A DNA stretch of 64,000 nucleotides from Candidatus Zixiibacteriota bacterium. Its GTDB lineage: Bacteria > Zixibacteria > MSB-5A5 > GN15 > PGXB01. The notes beneath the pieces are model-generated. The model searched no databases. It was given only the letters and a program-made list of their open reading frames with translations, and had not been told where the DNA came from. The stretch's first letter is position 1, and every line of letters begins with the position of its first letter. The translations under genes were made by a program, and so were the position numbers. Below, in pieces: positions 10,545-20,574 of the stretch. The DNA lies in contig JAFGTT010000031.1 in assembly GCA_016933955.1 (NCBI GenBank), forward strand, positions 49,184 to 113,183. The letters are read 5' to 3'.

Positions 10545-11099
10545 TTATTGCTTGATCAGGGACATGGCTTCGGCCCGGGTCGCATCTTTGCGAAGCAGAC
10601 CTCGGACGGCGGAGGTAACCGTTTTGGAACCGGGTTTCTTGACCCCGGTCATGGTCAAACAGAGATGTTCGGCCTCAATAATCACAAGAACGCCTTTGGC
10701 GCTGAGGACACTGTAAATTGTCTCGGCGATGTCGGTCGTCATCCGTTCCTGGATAGTCGGACGGTGGGATGTCATTTCCACGATTTTAACCAGGTTGGAA
10801 AAACCGGTAATCTTGTTTTGTTGAGGAATATAGGCAATATGGACTTTGCCGAAGAATGGCAGAAGATGATGTTCGCAAATGGAATAGAAGGCAATATCCC
10901 GAATTATAATCAGTTCATCCTTGTTGGGGGAGGTGTACAGCTTCAGGGCTTTTTCGGGTTTGGCTTTAATGCCGCTGAAAACTTCGCGATAAAATTCGTA
11001 AATCCGTTCCGGGGTACGAGTCAATCCCTCCCGGTCGGGATCCTCACCGATTCCCTCGAGAATCAGCCGGACTCCCTTTGTGATTTTTTCTTTATCCAT
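10545..11099 (-). CDS. folE: GTP cyclohydrolase I
   Basis: First step of folate/pterin synthesis: GTP to dihydroneopterin triphosphate. 184 residues from ATG at 11097-11099. Motifs: [40 protein letters not shown] (zinc Cys and catalytic/zinc His), [40 protein letters not shown] (second zinc Cys). The ATG overlaps the ftsH stop by 8 bp, which argues for translational coupling and against a longer frame that opens within ftsH. folP follows, so folate genes are clustered. Confidence 0.96.
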   Translation of the reverse strand: MDKEKITKGVRLILEGIGEDPDREGLTRTPERIYEFYREVFSGIKAKPEKALKLYTSPNKDELIIIRDIAFYSICEHHLLPFFGKVHIAYIPQQNKITGFSNLVKIVEMTSHRPTIQERMTTDIAETIYSVLSAKGVLVIIEAEHLCLTMTGVKKPGSKTVTSAVRGLLRKDATRAEAMSLIKQ

Positions 11100-13074
11100 C
11101 AGCTCTGGGCGCCGGTTCCAGTTCCGGTTCACCGGCTGAGCCGGCGGTTCCGATGATGACATCGATTTCCTCGCCGGTGATGACTTCCTTTTCGAGAAGG
11201 GCGCGGGCCAGTTTATCGAGTTTGTCTCGGTTTTCGGTCAGGATATCATATCCGGTTTTTTCGGCGTGAAGCAGAATCTTTTTGACTTCTTCATCGATTA
11301 TCCGGGCGGTATCCTCGGAATAATCGCGATGCTGGGCGATTTCGCGCCCGAGGAAAATCTGTTCATCACGTTTACCATAGGTAATGGGTCCGAGTTTTTC
11401 CGACATCCCCCATTGGCAGACCATCTTCTGGGCAATATCGGTTGCCCGCTCGAGATCGTTTTTGGCGCCGGTGGAGGTTTGATCAAAGATGATTTTCTCA
11501 GCCAGCCGTCCGCCCATGGCGTACACCAGCCTGGTTTCCAGCCTTTCCTTGGTATGGATATGTCGTTCATCGACCGGCAAATAATGTGTCAGTCCAAGCG
11601 CCATCCCTCGTGGAATAATAGTCACTTTATGGACCGGGTCGGCATTGGGCAGGAATTTGGCGACCAGGGCATGGCCCGCTTCATGGTATGCAATCACCTT
11701 TTTCTCTTCCTCGGGAATGACCAGGGAACGGCGTTCGGCGCCCATCATAACCTTGTCCTTGGCCTCCTCGAAATCCAGCATGGTGACCGAGTCGCGGTTA
11801 TTCCTGGCGGCCAGCAGAGCCGCTTCGTTGACCAGATTGGCCAGATCCGCGCCGGATAATCCCGGCGTTCCGCGGGCAAGGATATCGAGCTTGATATTCT
11901 CATCGAGTTTAATTTTTTTTGTATGAACTTTCAGGATTCCCTCGCGGCCGCGAATATCAGGGGCATCGACCACAATCTGGCGGTCGAATCGGCCCGGCCG
12001 AAGCAGGGCGGGATCGAGAATATCGGGACGGTTGGTGGCGGCAATCAGAATGACTCCGTCATTGGATTCAAAACCATCCATTTCGACCAGGAGCTGGTTT
12101 AAAGTCTGTTCGCGTTCATCATGCCCGCCGCCCAGACCGGCGCCGCGGTGACGCCCGACAGCATCTATTTCATCGATAAAAATAATACATGGAGCGTTCT
12201 TTTTGCCCTGTTCAAAAAGGTCACGGACCCGGCTGGCGCCGACCCCGACAAACATTTCGACAAAATCGGAACCGGACATGGAAAAAAACGGCACTCCGGC
12301 CTCACCGGCCACGGCCCGGGCCAGAAGGGTTTTACCCGATCCGGGAGGACCCAGGAGAAGGGCACCCTTGGGGATTTTCCCGCCGAGTTTCTGAAATTTG
12401 CCGGGTTCTTTTAAAAATTCGATAACTTCATGCAGTTCGACTTTGGCCTCATCGACTCCGGCAACGTCATCGAAGGTAACCTTGGGACGTTCATCAGTCA
12501 GCAGTTTGGCGCGGCTTTTGCCGAAAGAAAAAAGACCCCGGGGACCGGAGGCACCACCCTGCATTTGTCGGAGGAAAAAGAGCCAGATGAAGATCAAAAG
12601 AAACCAGGGGGCGATTGAAATCAGGATGGAAAGATAGTTGAGTCCTTCGGTTTTGGCGGAAATAATAACCCCCGCCTGTTCCAGGCGATTAACGAGAGTG
12701 AAAGTGTTATCGTCGAAGGGCAAACGGGCTTTAAATTTGGTGTAACGGTCGCTTCCCTTTTCGGTGCTCAGCATGGTTTCGGTTTTTAAACGACCTTCCA
12801 TCTGGCGTTCGACAAAGGTAACGGAAGCGATGTTGCTATTTTCCAGCTGATGAAGAAATTCGGAATAAGATATTTCGGCCACATCATCGCCCGACGAAGA
12901 ATAAAGGCTGAAAGCAAAGATGAAGGCCAGGATGATTATCACCCAGAATCCCATATTGCGGGCGGGGCCTTTCCAGCTGAAAGAATTTTTGCCGTCAGGA
13001 TCATCCTTTTTATCCCGTCCGGTTTTCCGGGGTGGTTTATCGAAAAAATCGTTATCGTCTTCTTTGAAACTCAT
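11092..13074 (-). CDS. ftsH: ATP-dependent zinc metalloprotease FtsH
   Basis: Membrane-bound AAA+ protease. About 660 residues. TM helices at about 42-60 and 148-170 flank a short periplasmic domain ([20 protein letters not shown]). The AAA domain has [20 protein letters not shown], Walker [19 protein letters not shown], the pore-loop region [18 protein letters not shown], Walker [15 protein letters not shown], and the second region of homology [20 protein letters not shown]. The protease zinc site is [10 protein letters not shown], with a downstream Asp in [16 protein letters not shown]. The N-terminus is charged ([17 protein letters not shown]), longer than in E. coli. ATG at 13074 is preceded by TTG (13077); AGGAG lies upstream of both. 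Confidence 0.97.
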   Translation of the reverse strand: MSFKEDDNDFFDKPPRKTGRDKKDDPDGKNSFSWKGPARNMGFWVIIILAFIFAFSLYSSSGDDVAEISYSEFLHQLENSNIASVTFVERQMEGRLKTETMLSTEKGSDRYTKFKARLPFDDNTFTLVNRLEQAGVIISAKTEGLNYLSILISIAPWFLLIFIWLFFLRQMQGGASGPRGLFSFGKSRAKLLTDERPKVTFDDVAGVDEAKVELHEVIEFLKEPGKFQKLGGKIPKGALLLGPPGSGKTLLARAVAGEAGVPFFSMSGSDFVEMFVGVGASRVRDLFEQGKKNAPCIIFIDEIDAVGRHRGAGLGGGHDEREQTLNQLLVEMDGFESNDGVILIAATNRPDILDPALLRPGRFDRQIVVDAPDIRGREGILKVHTKKIKLDENIKLDILARGTPGLSGADLANLVNEAALLAARNNRDSVTMLDFEEAKDKVMMGAERRSLVIPEEEKKVIAYHEAGHALVAKFLPNADPVHKVTIIPRGMALGLTHYLPVDERHIHTKERLETRLVYAMGGRLAEKIIFDQTSTGAKNDLERATDIAQKMVCQWGMSEKLGPITYGKRDEQIFLGREIAQHRDYSEDTARIIDEEVKKILLHAEKTGYDILTENRDKLDKLARALLEKEVITGEEIDVIIGTAGSAGEPELEPAPRADG

Positions 13075-13143
13075 CAAAATTCAATCTCCTAATACAATAT
13101 ACAATATTACCGGTAAAAACCGACATATTTCCGGCCGAGGTTA

Positions 13144-13662
13144 CTAATTTATTACCTTGCCGACAAAGGGAAGGTTTCGATATTTTTGCGATTCATCGAG
13201 CCCGAAACCAATAACAAAATCATCACCGGCATCAAAACCGGCATATTTAACGTTCACATCGACCTGTCGGCATTTCGGTTTATCCAATAGCGCAACAATT
13301 TCAATTGACGCCGGTTCCTGAAGCCGGAGATGATCGATAATGGCCTTGACGGTGTGACCGGAATCAACCACTCCCTCGACAATAAGGATATGCCGTTTTG
13401 ATAAAGGGATGTCGGGCCCTCCGAACATGGAGATGCAATTATCCTGAATGCGGCCATTGGTGTAACTGCTGGCCGAGATAAATTCCATTTCCACAGGAAT
13501 AGTGATATCTCTGACCAGGTCCGCCATAAAAATAACGCATCCTTTAAGAATGCCGATCATAATGGGTTCTTTGCCCTCATAGTCTTTTGAAATTTGCAGG
13601 CCCATTTGACGGATTCTCCGGGCGATGACATCCTGCGGGAAAAGCAGTTCGAATTTATGCAA
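13144..13662 (-). CDS. hpt: Hypoxanthine phosphoribosyltransferase
   Basis: Purine salvage enzyme converting hypoxanthine or guanine to IMP or GMP. Motifs: PIMIGILKGCVIFMADLVRD, MEFISASSYTNGR (active-site loop), HILIVEGVVDSGHTVKAI (PRPP loop, with E-G in place of the usual E-D), FVIGFGLDESQKYRNLPFVG. The frame is open far upstream into tilS, but family length (about 175 residues) and homology begin near HKFELLFPQDVIARRI. I place the start at TTG 13662-13660, with an AGG 4 bp upstream and the tilS stop overlapping it by 8 bp. No ATG exists at the right place, so the start is inferred. tilS-hpt-ftsH is a widely conserved order. Confidence 0.9.
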   Translation of the reverse strand: MHKFELLFPQDVIARRIRQMGLQISKDYEGKEPIMIGILKGCVIFMADLVRDITIPVEMEFISASSYTNGRIQDNCISMFGGPDIPLSKRHILIVEGVVDSGHTVKAIIDHLRLQEPASIEIVALLDKPKCRQVDVNVKYAGFDAGDDFVIGFGLDESQKYRNLPFVGKVIN

Positions 13663-15058
13663 ATCCCTGATCTTTTTTTCCGATGAATTCAAGTTCCAGA
13701 ACCTTTCCGGTTTTTTTGTCGATTTTAACCCGGTCGGCCAGTTGGTGACCGACCAGCCAGATAATACCTTTCCGGTCTGCGACCACCGGGATTTCATCCC
13801 TGATTACCGGCGGGATCTTCTTATCGGTAAGGAAATTGCCGACCTTACGGGTACCTTTCATACCCAGCGGGGTAAAACTGTCGCCCGTTTTGATTGATCG
13901 GAAGGATAATGGCGGAGAAATCTTATCAAAGTCGATATTAATTTTCATACCGGCCTTCTGAGTTTTCATGATGGCTTTTCGGGGCGAAGAAATAAAGCCA
14001 CATCTCAGATCGGCCATCAGTCCCTCAATCGGGGTGGTTCCCGGTAATTTCAGTTCGCGCCGTTTGATGGTCGTTTTCCCCCGCAACAGGTAGAGCCTGT
14101 CATTATACCTGACGATCTTGATTCGACCCGCCAGATCGAATGCTTTATATTTGCCTTCAGCCAGCCTGATAATTCTCTCCACATCGGCAAAACTGCCGAA
14201 ACCCGGACGGCCGCCGATTTTATCCAGCAACTTCTTAATCAGCCGCCGTTTCAGCCAGCTATCATACGCGGACAATCTTTCTAAATCAACAATTATTTTA
14301 CCCCCGGGGGTAAATCCGGCGATCTGCCTCAGTTCTTTTGTCGTAACATCTTCCAGGACGGTATTTTCCTCACCGATGATTTGCCCCAGATTAAAGACCG
14401 ACTGTCGGATTTTGTTGCCGAAGTGCTTTTCAACAGCCGGTAATATCTTGTTTCGGATATAATTGCGGCTGTAATCTGACTTGAGATTGGAGCGGTCAAG
14501 TAAATATGGTTGTTTGATTTTCCGGAGGAAACCGAGTAAATCCGATTTGGGCAGGTTAAAAAGCGGCCGAATAAAAATATCGGAACGCGGTTTGATAGGG
14601 TTCAAACCCTGTGGGCCGGTTCCCCGGAATATCCGGAAAAGAATGGTTTCGACGGTATCGTCAAGGTGAAGTCCCTGGGCGATTTTATCATAACCCTCCT
14701 CGATGGCGATTTCGCGGAGAATCGCTTTGCGGAAAAGATGGCCGGCTTCCTCAACCGAGATTTTCATCTCCTTAGCCAGAGCCGGAATATCATCCTCAAT
14801 CAGGATAAAATCTATTTTCAGATCGCCGCATAATTTTTCGCAGAATTCGATTTCTTTTTTGACCGCCCGCGGTCGGATTTTGTGGTTTATATAGCAGGCC
14901 CCGAGGGAAAAACTCAGTTTTTGAGATAACCGACAGAGTATCATTAGTAAGGCGGTGGAATCGGGTCCGCCGGAGAGAGCTACCAGGACTTGATCGCCTC
15001 TGGAGATCAATTTTTTCTCCAGAATATTATATTCGACAATCTGCAAAATTCCAGTCAT
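13655..15058 (-). CDS. tilS: tRNA(Ile)-lysidine synthase
   Basis: Adds lysine to the wobble C of tRNA-Ile(CAU). 467 residues from ATG at 15056-15058. PP-loop motif VALSGGPDSTALLMILCRLS at about residues 24-43; NHKIRPRAVKKEIEFCEKL; GYDKIAQGLHLDDTVETILF (the HHxDDxxET-type motif); RIFRGTGPQGLNPI; SNLKSDYSRNYIRNKILP. The C-terminal TilS domain ends in SFTPLGMKGTRKVGNFLTDK, VVADRKGIIWLVGHQLADR. A longer frame opens 32 codons upstream but adds unrelated sequence. The stop overlaps the inferred hpt start. Confidence 0.95.
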   Translation of the reverse strand: MTGILQIVEYNILEKKLISRGDQVLVALSGGPDSTALLMILCRLSQKLSFSLGACYINHKIRPRAVKKEIEFCEKLCGDLKIDFILIEDDIPALAKEMKISVEEAGHLFRKAILREIAIEEGYDKIAQGLHLDDTVETILFRIFRGTGPQGLNPIKPRSDIFIRPLFNLPKSDLLGFLRKIKQPYLLDRSNLKSDYSRNYIRNKILPAVEKHFGNKIRQSVFNLGQIIGEENTVLEDVTTKELRQIAGFTPGGKIIVDLERLSAYDSWLKRRLIKKLLDKIGGRPGFGSFADVERIIRLAEGKYKAFDLAGRIKIVRYNDRLYLLRGKTTIKRRELKLPGTTPIEGLMADLRCGFISSPRKAIMKTQKAGMKINIDFDKISPPLSFRSIKTGDSFTPLGMKGTRKVGNFLTDKKIPPVIRDEIPVVADRKGIIWLVGHQLADRVKIDKKTGKVLELEFIGKKDQGFA

Positions 15059-15175
15059 ACCGGGAATATAAGGATATTGATACAATCCAAAAAGCCAAAA
15101 AGCAAAAATACTTTTATGTCCGTTAGATTCATTGCCGGCACGCCATGTAACCATTATATGACAGCCAATATTTAA

Positions 15176-15204
15176 TTGACGGGCATGATTGATCCGGGTA
15201 TATT
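15176..15204 (+). promoter_or_regulatory. Promoter of purL
   Basis: TTGACG (15176-15181), 17-bp spacer, TATATT (15199-15204), 26 bp before the purL ATG. Matches a sigma-70 promoter at ten of twelve positions and lies in the divergent gap between tilS and purL. Confidence 0.6.
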
Positions 15205-15230
15205 CGTATCTTAATTATTTGGAGGAATCG

Positions 15231-17456
15231 ATGGAACAGCCGCAAATCACGCCGCAGTTGGTGAAGGATCACGGATTATCCGACGAGGAATATCAAAAGA
15301 TTATAAAAATACTCGGCCGGGAGCCGAATTTTACGGAACTGGGAATATTCTCGGTAATGTGGTCGGAGCACTGTTCCTACAAGAATTCCATTGCCCTGCT
15401 CAAGACATTACCGCGCGAGGGTGAGGCCCTTCTGGCCAAGGCGGGTGATGAAAACGCCGGTGCCGTCGATATCGGCGACGGGCTGGCGGTGGTTTTCAAG
15501 ATCGAGTCGCACAATCATCCCTCGGCGGTCGAACCATACCAGGGAGCCGCGACGGGGGTAGGCGGAATTCTCCGCGATATATTCACCATGGGTGCCCGGC
15601 CGATCGCCTCACTGGACTCGCTCAGGTTCGGAAATCCGGATAATCCGCGGGTGCGCTATCTGCTTGATGGAGTAGTCCGGGGAATCGGTGATTATGGTAA
15701 TTCATTCGGGGTACCGACGGTGGCCGGGGAGACTTATTTCGACGAGGCCTATACCGGTAATCCACTGATAAACGCCATGGCGGTAGGGATGGTCAAATCG
15801 GATCGAATTGTCTCTGGGACGATCCGGGGCGAGGGCAACGCCGTTATGATTGTCGGCTCCAAGACCGGCCGGGATGGAATCCACGGGGCAACCTTTGCCT
15901 CGGAGGAATTAAGCGAGAAATCGGAAGCCAAACGGCCCTCGGTTCAGATCGGCGATCCGTTTACCGAGAAACTGCTACTGGAAGCGACTCTTGAGATTAT
16001 CGACAGGGACCTGATTATAGGCATCCAGGATATGGGTGCGGCCGGGATCACCTGCTCCTGCTCGGAAATGTCATTTCGGGGAAATGCGGGAGTGACCATC
16101 GATATCGAGAAAGTCCCGGTGCGGGAAGAGAATATGATTCCCTATGAAATCCTGCTTTCGGAATCTCAGGAGCGGATGCTGGTGTGTGTTAAGCCGGGTA
16201 AGGAAAAAGAAGTCGAGGAAGTCTTCCGGAAATGGGAGTTGAATTCGACGATTATCGGTTATTCCAACAACAGCGGAATTTTCAGAGTCCGGCAGAACGG
16301 CGAAACGATTGCGGAGATTCCAGCGCGGGCGCTGGCCTTGGGCGGGGATACCCCGGTGTACCATCGGGAAACAAAAAAACCGGCCCATATCGAAAAATTA
16401 AACCGGATTAATCTTGACGATTACCCGCTTGACCGGGATTGGAATAAGACCCTTCTGATTATGCTGGGGGCACCCAATATCTGTTATAAAGGATGGGTTT
16501 TCGATCAGTATGATTCGATGGTGCGGACCAATACGGCGGTCGGACCGGGTTCCGACGCGGCGGTTTTGAGGGTTCGTAAAACCAACAAGGCGCTGGCCTT
16601 GGTGACCGACTGTAACGGGCGATACTGCTATCTCAATCCCCGTGAAGGAGCCCGCCAGGCTGTGGCCGAGGCGGCCCGGAATATTGTCTGTTCCGGCGGA
16701 AAACCGGTGGCGGTGACCAATTGCCTCAATTTCGGCAATCCCTACAAGCCGGAAATTTACTATGGTTTTGTCGAGGCCGTGGCCGGGATGAGCGAAGCCT
16801 GCCGGGTGTTCGATACCCCCGTCACCGGCGGTAATGTCAGTTTTTATAACGAAGACCCCGACCGGGCGGTTTTCCCGACCCCGACCATCGGGATGCTGGG
16901 GGTGATCGAGGATATCGAGCGGATCACGACGCAGTGGTTCAAGAATAATGGCGATTTGATTTACCTGATCGGTGAAAACCAGGAAGAACTGGGGGCATCG
17001 GAATATCTGCATACGATCTCCGGCAAAAATACCGGCCCGGTCCCCGACCTTGATTTGCATCTGGAGAAAAATATCCAGGATACGGTTCTGGAAGCGATCA
17101 AACAGGGGATGATCAAATCGGCCCATGACTGCTCCGACGGCGGGCTGGCGGTGGCGCTGGCCGAGTGCTGTATTTCCGAGCGGGGGAAAATGCTCGGGGC
17201 CGAGGTGCATCTCGATGATCCCATCCGGACCGACTGCCTTCTGTTCGGGGAGACGCAGTCGCGGATTGTGGTATCGGTGGACAGCGCCGAGGCCGAGCGG
17301 TTGTTTGACCTGTGTGTCGAGAATCATGTGCCGATCGCGGCCATCGGAACGGTGGGGGGAGACAGGCTGAAGATCAGCCGGTTGATCGATCTGCCGTTAA
17401 GCGATCTCGAGGAGGCGTACTACAACAGCCTGCCGCGAATTCTGGCGAAAGCGTAG
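15231..17456 (+). CDS. purL: Phosphoribosylformylglycinamidine synthase, large subunit (small-type PurL)
   Basis: ATP-dependent amidation of FGAR to FGAM in purine synthesis. 741 residues, the small PurL type that works with separate PurQ and PurS; neither is in the window. ATG at 15231 has a clear GGAGGA 5 bp upstream, so the longer frame from 15189 is rejected. Motifs: [79 protein letters not shown], the second half with [47 protein letters not shown] and [16 protein letters not shown]. Stands alone on the plus strand after the long minus block. Confidence 0.97.
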   Translation: MEQPQITPQLVKDHGLSDEEYQKIIKILGREPNFTELGIFSVMWSEHCSYKNSIALLKTLPREGEALLAKAGDENAGAVDIGDGLAVVFKIESHNHPSAVEPYQGAATGVGGILRDIFTMGARPIASLDSLRFGNPDNPRVRYLLDGVVRGIGDYGNSFGVPTVAGETYFDEAYTGNPLINAMAVGMVKSDRIVSGTIRGEGNAVMIVGSKTGRDGIHGATFASEELSEKSEAKRPSVQIGDPFTEKLLLEATLEIIDRDLIIGIQDMGAAGITCSCSEMSFRGNAGVTIDIEKVPVREENMIPYEILLSESQERMLVCVKPGKEKEVEEVFRKWELNSTIIGYSNNSGIFRVRQNGETIAEIPARALALGGDTPVYHRETKKPAHIEKLNRINLDDYPLDRDWNKTLLIMLGAPNICYKGWVFDQYDSMVRTNTAVGPGSDAAVLRVRKTNKALALVTDCNGRYCYLNPREGARQAVAEAARNIVCSGGKPVAVTNCLNFGNPYKPEIYYGFVEAVAGMSEACRVFDTPVTGGNVSFYNEDPDRAVFPTPTIGMLGVIEDIERITTQWFKNNGDLIYLIGENQEELGASEYLHTISGKNTGPVPDLDLHLEKNIQDTVLEAIKQGMIKSAHDCSDGGLAVALAECCISERGKMLGAEVHLDDPIRTDCLLFGETQSRIVVSVDSAEAERLFDLCVENHVPIAAIGTVGGDRLKISRLIDLPLSDLEEAYYNSLPRILAKA

Positions 17457-17525
17457 TTTTCATAGAGGGGCGGATGAAGGCCTCTGCCGCCGGTATAAAA
17501 CAATTGGAATAGTATTAGTAGTATT

Positions 17526-17577
17526 GTAGGCCTAAACCCCTGCCGAAGGTCCGGAGCGAAGCGAAGGAGGTTTCGAC
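17526..17577 (-). repeat. REP-like palindrome, copy 1 (inverted, with insertion)
   Basis: Read on the minus strand it begins GTCGAAACC and ends GCAGGGGTTTAGGCCTAC. Relative to copy 2 about 23 bases rich in CTTCG/CTCCGG lie between the two halves. It faces copies 2 and 3 across 125 bp of AT-rich DNA. Confidence 0.5.
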
Positions 17578-17703
17578 ATATTGATTTTTTGCCGAAATTG
17601 TAAATACGATATCGCTTTCACGGAAAAATCAACTGATATTAGGCATATAAATATATTTTTAATAGCAGTATTGTTAATCAATAAATATCGTAATAAATAA
17701 GTT

Positions 17704-17730
17704 GTCGAAACCGCAGGGGATTCGACCTAC
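17704..17730 (+). repeat. REP-like palindrome, copy 2
   Basis: GTCGAA at 17704-17709 pairs with TTCGAC at 17721-17726 around a CCGCAGGGG core, followed by CTAC. It shares the CGCAGG core and the GACCTAC end with copy 3. Confidence 0.55.
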
Positions 17731-17802
17731 AAAGACTTGAATTCAACATTTGATGGCTTTCTGTGGGGAATTGGATAAGAGGGAATTTATAAGAAATAAA
17801 TA

Positions 17803-17829
17803 GTCAGGAGCGCAGGACTCCTGACCTAC
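17803..17829 (+). repeat. REP-like palindrome, copy 3
   Basis: GTCAGGAG (17803-17810) pairs with CTCCTGAC (17818-17825) around CGCAGGA, followed by CTAC. The arm sequence differs from copy 2 but pairing is kept, as expected for compensatory change in a structured repeat family. Confidence 0.55.
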
Positions 17830-17902
17830 TCAGCTACTTAATTACGGTCAATCATGGCCGTATTATCATTGAATCCGAGTAATCGTTGTGGTAAAACTCT
17901 GT

Positions 17903-17930
17903 TTGCTTTTGGAGCGGGATTTGTTATAAT
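17903..17930 (+). promoter_or_regulatory. Promoter of lpxH, predicted leaderless
   Basis: TTGCTT (17903-17908), 16-bp spacer, consensus TATAAT (17925-17930). Only 8 bp separate the -10 box from the ATG at 17939, so transcription would start at or next to the A of the ATG. No Shine-Dalgarno sequence exists between. Confidence 0.6.
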
Positions 17931-17938
17931 CTCCTCCT

Positions 17939-18655
17939 ATGGCGATTTATTTTTTCTCCGATGCCCATCTGGGCGAGGCCGATAAGGAAAAAGAACGCAT
18001 CAAGATCGAGAAAATCTATGCCTTTCTGGACCTGGTTCGGGCCGACGGCGAGAAACTGTATATCCTCGGAGATTTATTCGATTTCTGGTTCGAATATAAA
18101 AATGCCATCCCCAAGGAACATCTCCAGGTGGTTTTCCATCTGGCGGGACTGGTTGAATCGGGGATGGAGGTGCATTATATCAGCGGTAATCATGATTTCT
18201 GGCTGGGGGATTTTTTAAGCCGCGAGGTGGGGATCGAGATTCACCGCGACCAAGTCGAGACCACCGAACAGGGGAAAAGAATATTGCTGATTCACGGGGA
18301 CGGGATCTCGCCCTCGGATAAGGGCTACCGGGTGCTGAAAAAAATCCTCCGTAATCCGGTCAATATCTGGCTGTATCAGAAATTGCCGGTGGACTGGGGA
18401 ATTCCGCTGGCCCGGTATGTGGCGGGAAAATCGCGCACGTACACCTCGGGCAGAACCCTTCAATTTCTCAAAGATTACGAGAATTACGCCGCCTGGCAGA
18501 TCAAGGCCGGGTACGACGCCGTTATTGTCGGGCATTTGCACTATCCCATTCGCAAGGAAATCGAGGGCGGGGTGTATCTGAATACCGGGGATTTTATCGA
18601 GAATTTTTCTTATGGCCGGATGGAGAACGGGGTTATCAGCCTGGAGTATATTTGA
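17939..18655 (+). CDS. lpxH: UDP-2,3-diacylglucosamine diphosphatase
   Basis: Cleaves UDP-2,3-diacylglucosamine to lipid X in lipid A synthesis at the inner membrane. 238 residues, normal length. Calcineurin-type metal ligands: FFSDAHLG (Asp8, His10), LYILGDLFDFWFEY, YISGNHDFWLGD, LLIHGDGISPSDKGYR, VIVGHLHYPIR. The C-terminal YLNTGDFIENFSYGRM is typical of the family. Supports a diderm organism with lipid A. No ribosome site; a leaderless mRNA is predicted. panC starts 17 bp after the stop. Confidence 0.93.
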   Translation: MAIYFFSDAHLGEADKEKERIKIEKIYAFLDLVRADGEKLYILGDLFDFWFEYKNAIPKEHLQVVFHLAGLVESGMEVHYISGNHDFWLGDFLSREVGIEIHRDQVETTEQGKRILLIHGDGISPSDKGYRVLKKILRNPVNIWLYQKLPVDWGIPLARYVAGKSRTYTSGRTLQFLKDYENYAAWQIKAGYDAVIVGHLHYPIRKEIEGGVYLNTGDFIENFSYGRMENGVISLEYI

Positions 18656-18672
18656 TAAGTGGATGCCGGAAT

Positions 18673-19518
18673 ATGCAAATAGTACGATCAATAGGAAAAA
18701 TGCAAAAGATATCGCGCCGGCTGGCGGCGGAGGGGAAAAGAATCGGGCTGGTGCCGACCATGGGATTTCTCCATGAGGGGCATCTGTCGCTTATCAAAAG
18801 GGCGCGGAAGATATCGGATACCGTGATCACGAGCATCTTTGTCAATCCGGCCCAGTTCGCGCCAGGGGAAGATCTCGATAAATATCCGCGCGATGAAAAA
18901 GGCGATATTGCCAAAATAAAAGAGGCGGGAGGCGATATTGTCTTTATTCCGAAAGCCGCCGATATGTATCCCGATGATTTTCAAACCTATGTCAATGTCG
19001 AAAAAATAACGGGCACCCTCGAAGGCGCCTCGCGGCCGGGACATTTCCGGGGAGTGACGACCATCGTGAGCAAGTTATTTAACATCACCCGCCCGGATGT
19101 GGCCGTATTCGGTCAGAAAGATTATCAGCAGGCGGCGGTTTTGAAACGTATGGCCGCCGATCTGGATTATCCTGTCAAGATCGTGGTGGCGCCGACGGTT
19201 CGGGAAAGCGACGGGCTGGCGATGTCATCACGGAATAAATACTTCACCCCGAAGCAGAGGCCGGATGCGGTGTGTTTGTATGCCTCATTGCAAAAGGCCC
19301 GCCAGACGGTGAGGCAATCCGGTTCCTGCCGGGCGGCCGTTCTGAGACGGAGCATGGAAAGTATTATAAAGAAAATCTGCCCGACGGCGGAAATAGACTA
19401 TATCGCTTTCACCGATTACGAAACGCTCGACTCCGTAAACCCGGTAAGACCGGGCTGTATTGCCAGCCTGGCGGTGAGGGTGCACGGGGTAAGGCTGATC
19501 GATAATATGAAAATGTAA
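18673..19518 (+). CDS. panC: Pantothenate synthetase
   Basis: Condenses pantoate and beta-alanine with ATP. 281 residues from ATG at 18673; a TTG at 18652 inside the lpxH stop is the alternative. Motifs: GLVPTMGFLHEGHLSLIKRA (HIGH-like), SIFVNPAQFAPGEDLDKYPR, ASRPGHFRGVTTIVSKLFNI, VAVFGQKDYQQAAVLKRMAA, VAPTVRESDGLAMSSRNKYF (KMSKS-like region), DYIAFTDYETLDSV. Works with panD (2942) to supply CoA precursors. Cotranscription with lpxH is likely from the spacing. Confidence 0.96.
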   Translation: MQIVRSIGKMQKISRRLAAEGKRIGLVPTMGFLHEGHLSLIKRARKISDTVITSIFVNPAQFAPGEDLDKYPRDEKGDIAKIKEAGGDIVFIPKAADMYPDDFQTYVNVEKITGTLEGASRPGHFRGVTTIVSKLFNITRPDVAVFGQKDYQQAAVLKRMAADLDYPVKIVVAPTVRESDGLAMSSRNKYFTPKQRPDAVCLYASLQKARQTVRQSGSCRAAVLRRSMESIIKKICPTAEIDYIAFTDYETLDSVNPVRPGCIASLAVRVHGVRLIDNMKM

Positions 19519-19565
19519 AATATTCCGAGCAATATTTGAGTGAATGCATCTATATTCGAAAGAGG

Positions 19566-19593
19566 TTGACAAAAAGACCGAAACGGTTATCTT
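19566..19593 (+). promoter_or_regulatory. Promoter of the four-gene membrane operon, predicted leaderless
   Basis: Perfect TTGACA (19566-19571), 16-bp spacer, TATCTT (19588-19593). The GTG start of the first gene is at 19600, 6 bp after the -10 box, so the transcript should begin at the start codon. Confidence 0.6.
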
Positions 19594-19599
19594 TAACGC

Positions 19600-20568
19600 G
19601 TGAAAAACATATTGAGCCGCAATATCTTCAAAACCATAATTCCCTCACTAATAATAATCCTGTTCTGGGCAGTTTCCGCTTTAGGACAGACAGATTCGGC
19701 GACTGCCGATTCGAGTTTGTCTGATTCGATTGCGGCGATGACAGGCGAAGTTATCACCTCGGCGGCGGACTCCACGGCGGCACCGGTTGGCGGAATGTTT
19801 CGGACCGATCGAGTCGCCATCCTGGTATTCATGCTGATTTTTTCCAGCGCGGTTCTATTATACACGCGCTGGGCGCGGAAAGGCAAGGAGCTTTTTGTCC
19901 GCAAGATTCCGGGAATTGCGGCGGTGGAGGAGGCGGTCGGGCGCGCCACGGAAATGGGCAAACCGGTTTTGTTTATCCCCGGGATTTCGGATGTCGATGA
20001 AATCGAGACAATTGCCGGCCTCTCGATTCTCGGACGAGTGGCTAAAATAACGGCCCAGTATGATACGCCTCTTTCGGTCCCGGTCCGGTACCCGATGGTG
20101 CTGGCGGCCGGGCAGGAAGTGGTGGAGCAGTCATATCTCGAAGTCGGGCGGCATGATTCTTATGACCGGGATACGGTCCGTTATGTGGCCGGAGAGCAGT
20201 TTGCGTTTACGGCGACGGTGAATGGCTGGATGGTACGGGAAAAACCGGCGGCCAATATATATATGGGGGCGTTTTTCGCCGAATCGCTGCTTCTGGCGGA
20301 AACCGGTAACGCGGCCGGAGCGATACAAATCGCCGGAACGGCCCGCCCCGAGCAGTTGCCGTTTTTTATTGCGGCCTGTGATTATACCCTGATGGGTGAG
20401 GAATTATATGCCGCCTCGAGTTATCTCAGCCGCGAACCGCTTTTACTGGGCGGACTCAAGGGGCAGGATTTTGTCAAAGTTCTGATTATTCTGGCCATAA
20501 TACTCGGGATCATCATGACTCGTCTGGGTTATGGAGAATTTTACAGTGATATTTTTGATGTTTCGTAG
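19600..20568 (+). CDS. Membrane protein of DUF6754 type, operon gene 1
   Basis: 322 residues, GTG start, function unknown. A signal-like helix (IIPSLIIILFWAVSALGQTD, residues about 13-32) is followed by a Ser/Thr/Ala-rich linker, a second TM helix (VAILVFMLIFSSAVLLYTRW, about 71-90), and a soluble domain of about 200 residues. That domain includes MGKPVLFIPGISDVDEIETI, GRVAKITAQYDTPLSVPVRY, DTVRYVAGEQFAFTATVNGW and EKPAANIYMGAFFAESLLLA. A last TM helix is KVLIILAIILGIIMTRLGYG. The soluble part resembles what I recall as DUF6754; this name is from memory. First of four adjoining membrane genes. Confidence 0.75.
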   Translation: MKNILSRNIFKTIIPSLIIILFWAVSALGQTDSATADSSLSDSIAAMTGEVITSAADSTAAPVGGMFRTDRVAILVFMLIFSSAVLLYTRWARKGKELFVRKIPGIAAVEEAVGRATEMGKPVLFIPGISDVDEIETIAGLSILGRVAKITAQYDTPLSVPVRYPMVLAAGQEVVEQSYLEVGRHDSYDRDTVRYVAGEQFAFTATVNGWMVREKPAANIYMGAFFAESLLLAETGNAAGAIQIAGTARPEQLPFFIAACDYTLMGEELYAASSYLSREPLLLGGLKGQDFVKVLIILAIILGIIMTRLGYGEFYSDIFDVS

Positions 20569-20574
20569 GTGGCC

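Larger units (their letters stand above)
17457..17902. other. Intergenic region with palindromic repeats, no gene seen
   Basis: About 450 bp between purL and the lpxH promoter. No open frame of note on either strand. It holds three related imperfect palindromes (listed separately), the first in inverted orientation relative to the other two, with AT-rich DNA between them (17581-17700). This layout resembles REP/BIME-type non-coding repeats. Confidence 0.6.

Noticed and set aside
13663..13797. N-terminal extension of hpt into tilS
   Set aside because: The extra 45 codons are an out-of-frame shadow of tilS; family homology starts just after the tilS stop.
16398..17327. 309-codon open frame opposite purL
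   Set aside because: Shadow of purL on the other strand; no family features and no start context.
19519..19565. Terminator after panC
   Set aside because: AAATATT/AATATTT can pair but the stem is all A-T and is not followed by a T-run.
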